Shown one piece after another: positions 62,101-64,000 of a stretch of DNA of 64,000 nucleotides. The notes beneath the pieces are model-generated. The model saw only the letters and a program-made list of their open reading frames with translations. It was not told where the DNA came from and did no database searches. A program made the position numbers and the translations under genes. Source of the DNA: Mactromeris polynyma (taxonomy: Eukaryota; Mollusca; Bivalvia; Venerida; Mactridae); the NCBI GenBank assembly GCA_032209605.1, contig JASFXZ010000007.1, positions 24,240,264-24,304,263 on the forward strand, written 5' to 3'. How positions within the stretch are numbered: position 1 is the first letter of the stretch; each line of letters opens with the position of its first letter.

Positions 62101-63880
62101 TACTTACAGCTTAAATTACACATACAGCGACATTAACGTGTTTATTTAACATTTAACATTTATAATAATTGTTAATGGATCAGTTAGCATAATTAATGCA
62201 TTAGCACTGTTACAAACTCTGGTGGAATTGCATTCAGAGACATATCAATTTTCAGAATCATAAATGGATTGTCGTCGGTCTTATCGCCGTCAAACTAAAT
62301 ATGCGTCAATGTCATTTAAATACATTTACAATGTAAATACCACTCGCACTTATTTTAAAGGAGAACAGGGCTGCGTTTCATAAAAAATCCTAAGTATGAA
62401 AAGATAGGAGCGAAACTTTCTGGAAGTAATAAGTCATGTTTGCTTAATATGTTTCAAATATTTTGAAGTGTAAATACCCTTAATATTTCATATTCTTTAA
62501 GATTAAACTAAAATTTGGTTGAACCTTGTTTTTTAAATTCATGTAACAAAACATGCTTTAATTGGCTTAGGTGCAAAAAGTGTATTTAGGAGGAGTGAAA
62601 AGCGCACCTAGGACATTTGATGAAATGCACCCCTGGTCTTCAGTGTAACGGATTGATAACGATGACATTATCACTTCATTTATTATCTCAATACATTCTC
62701 TAAATATAACCAAAGAGGTAGTATCAAGCCCTAATGGGTCATTATACCAACTTAATGCATGCCATTATCGTTGTTGAGCTATAGCAGTTGAAAGGAATAT
62801 TTAATAGTCCGCAAATTGATACGAAGTATTTAATAATATGTGATTAATCTTATTTTGTGTACTACTGCAACGTGTTTGTCGGGCAAGTGATGAAGCGGAT
62901 ATACTCCCGTTACATTTAAACCAGTGCTAGAGTAATATCCATCGCAAAATAACAACTTTAAAACACAACAAGAGGACTATGAGGGCCTCTGCTCTACTGG
63001 CTGGCCAAATTTATAATTATGCTTAGGTGGGACTGTGTGTTTTCAAAAGGAACCAAGGTCTCATTGATATCTAACTACTGTCAAAGTTCGGTGAAGACCA
63101 AATTAAAAACGGAAGCTCTATTCACAAGCTCATGTGTGGCCATGACCCCGTTATGCATGGGCGGATCTGACTGCTTTCCAAAATAAGCGACTCATGGCTA
63201 TCGAATGACTGTAGAAGTTAGGTCAACACCGGATAATAAACGAAAGTGATATTGTGTTCACAGCTCAATTATAGCAATTTGGACAAATTCAAGGTCCAAA
63301 ATCAATTCATGCAACTGGCTGGTTTTCGAAAGGCACCGAGCTCTCATGGATATCTAACTACTGTATAATACTACGACTTTATTGTGTTCAAAAGCAATTG
63401 TTTACAGAAGCACGCATGCACGACGGACAACGCGCCATCTGATTCTTAAATTCACTTAAGATCAGAACTTCTCATGAATGTTATACCAAAACCGCATTAA
63501 AACTGTTTGGCTTTTTAATGATAATGACGACAACATATTATTACTATTCATGTATCATTCTTGATTTGACCATATAATAGTATGTATGTTAATTAAACCA
63601 GTTAAGGAAAATATAAGTGTAAGGATAAGAATTTACTTAAGACTTTCTGTTATATTGCCCCTGGCCTTCAGTTATTTTGTATATTAATGCAACGTGTGTG
63701 TCGAGCATGATACATTTAAAACACCGCTATAATATCCATTGAAAATACAAACGTTACTTTGCACGCAAGCATCGTCGACTTGTGTGTAACCATCTGAACA
63801 TGCGCACGTGTCCACCTTACACTCTGAATGGTCTACATTTGTATCACAATCAGTAGCTGCACTACAGGTATCACCCAAAC
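59090..63880 (-). CDS. EB/EGF-like module protein with GPI-type tail, 3' part of gene
   Basis: The gene reads right to left and enters from beyond 64000. Exons 63880-63758, 61798-61679 and 59559-59440 each encode one module with cysteine pattern C-x5/6-C-x5-8-C-x4-C-x-C-x10-C, all starting and ending in phase 1. Such symmetric exons suit shuffling and tandem growth. The last exon (59175-59090) adds a short Ser/Thr stretch and a C-terminal hydrophobic segment, then stops. The joined 3' part is about 149 codons. The module resembles EB (Pfam PF01683) and EGF-like domains of secreted or cell-surface proteins such as scavenger-receptor-like proteins. The ligand and true family are unknown. Further modules may lie upstream outside the window. 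Confidence 0.8.
59440..59559 (-). CDS. EB/EGF-like module exon C
   Basis: Acceptor aatttaag (poor pyrimidine tract), donor gtaaga. VSNTECTESGTDCPVNAMCE, then GTKCKCDVGFTENADKCVE: six cysteines, 120 bp, phase 1-1. Paralogous to the broken exon at 62014-62109. The acceptor is the weakest point; the phase supports it. Confidence 0.83.
60758..60930 (+). mobile_element. SINE (family B), intronic
   Basis: Head ccgtagcacagtgctagaac with B box tgtgttcgacccc. The 3' part is gttgtaagaacttgttcgca, then atcgagaaaaaatgaaaa, matching the 3' ends at 11.6 and 44.3 kb. Target duplication not resolved. Confidence 0.75.
61679..61798 (-). CDS. EB/EGF-like module exon B
   Basis: Acceptor acattgtag, donor gtaagt. 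YGTACSGTGSCDGLANSACA, then ESKCACAQGFVESNNIC: six cysteines, 120 bp, phase 1-1. It ends ICTL plus one base. Confidence 0.87.
61841..62150 (-). repeat. Internal duplicate of 59049-59600
   Basis: Flanking and intron sequence around the broken exon (tgtatccaaattgcg; caattgttattcatacgttt; acatgcatccttgtgctttt) repeats that at 59049-59600. Two gaps stand out: 133 bp containing the terminal exon (59067-59199) and 74 bp containing the donor of exon C (59381-59454). Confidence 0.9.
62014..62109 (-). pseudogene. Broken EB/EGF-like module exon
   Basis: VSNTDCPQGDECPENAMCED, then KCKCDVGYTE, is nearly the same as exon C at 59440-59559. After that point 74 bp present in the other copy are missing, including the last cysteine codon and the splice donor. 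No phase-1 donor follows, so I call it a dead exon, probably skipped. Confidence 0.8.
62366..62635. mobile_element. MITE with about 30-bp terminal inverted repeats
   Basis: Left cagggctgcgtttcataaa and right (other strand) caggggtgcatttcatcaa, both followed by tcctaag/tcctagg. 270 bp, non-coding, AT-rich inside. No target duplication resolved. Lies in an intron of the EB-module gene. Confidence 0.75.
62866..62950 (-). repeat. Remnant of a lost module unit
   Basis: gcaacgtgtttgtcg...gttacatttaaacc...taatatccatcgcaaaata parallels the intron just downstream of exon A (63691-63750), but the module exon that should follow is missing. Suggests a further duplicated unit that lost its exon. Confidence 0.5.
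62960..63400. repeat. Dispersed repeat with aacaagaggactatgagggc start
   Basis: Starts acaacaagaggactatgag, a phrase I recall from abundant molluscan repeats. It contains two related blocks about 280 bp apart (ttttcaaaaggaaccaagg / ggttttcgaaaggcaccgag, each then tctcat-gatatctaactactgt), so it has a dimeric build. No coding capacity. Class unknown. Confidence 0.5.
63758..63880 (-). CDS. EB/EGF-like module exon A
   Basis: Acceptor tatttatttcag, donor gtaacg (non-consensus at +5). LGDTCSAATDCDTNVDHSEC followed by KVDTCACSDGY and ACV: six cysteines in 41 codons. Phase 1-1. Confidence 0.85.
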
Positions 63881-64000
63881 CTGAAATAAATATTTGCATA
63901 AAGTGTGACTAGTCCATTATGATCATTCTACCTTAAGGTCCTACTTTGCTTATTTCTACAAATGCTCGCTAAAATGCACTGGGCAAGAACACTACCTATG

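Noticed and set aside
59294..62149. Frames of 90-101 codons on the + strand at 59.3 and 61.8 kb
   Set aside because: Opposite-strand reading of the EB-module exons and their duplicate; the cysteine-rich - strand frame with splice sites is the real one.

Overview
The window is AT-rich, intron-rich animal DNA crowded with decayed repeats. The best guess is a lophotrochozoan, most likely a mollusc and perhaps a bivalve. The reasons are tRNA-derived SINEs with tails like those of molluscs, many short inverted-repeat elements, Tc1/mariner, non-LTR and hAT remnants, and two multi-exon genes whose splice phases fit. No species can be named from sequence alone, and nothing bacterial, organellar or CRISPR-like is present.

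Region by region: 1-31 kb has no gene I can prove. It holds repeats (SINEs at 5.6 and 11.4 kb, MITEs at 15.1, 22.1 and 23.7 kb, a foldback element at 9.3 kb, minisatellites at 9.7, 19.7 and 28.0 kb, an identical 256-bp tandem duplication at 24.6 kb, a non-LTR reverse transcriptase remnant at 17 kb). It also has one promoter-like spot at 4.68 kb: a perfect CRE followed by a possible first coding exon.

From 31.36 to 48.73 kb on the + strand lies the main gene, a divergent voltage-gated proton channel (HVCN1/Hv family) assembled here from eight exons whose phases all match. It keeps the S1 aspartate, both zinc-binding histidines and the second and third S4 arginines. It lacks the first S4 arginine, the S2 glutamate and the S2 charge-transfer phenylalanine. 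It has a glycosylation-rich S1-S2 loop of about 100 residues and a roughly 400-residue cytoplasmic tail with a 99-residue tandem duplication. Its first intron (10 kb) and smaller introns hold a dead Tc1/mariner transposase, a hAT-type MITE with 8-bp target duplications, a second foldback copy and a SINE with a perfect 15-bp target duplication.

From 49 to 59 kb come repeats only: a SINE, a 130-bp satellite and a DDE transposase tail. From 63.88 down to 59.09 kb on the - strand is the 3' part of a second gene. It encodes six-cysteine EB/EGF-like modules, one per phase 1-1 exon, and a last exon that looks like a GPI-anchor signal. A unit holding a module and the terminal exon was duplicated within this gene; the inner copy has since lost both its terminal exon and its splice donor. 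The two genes show no functional link.
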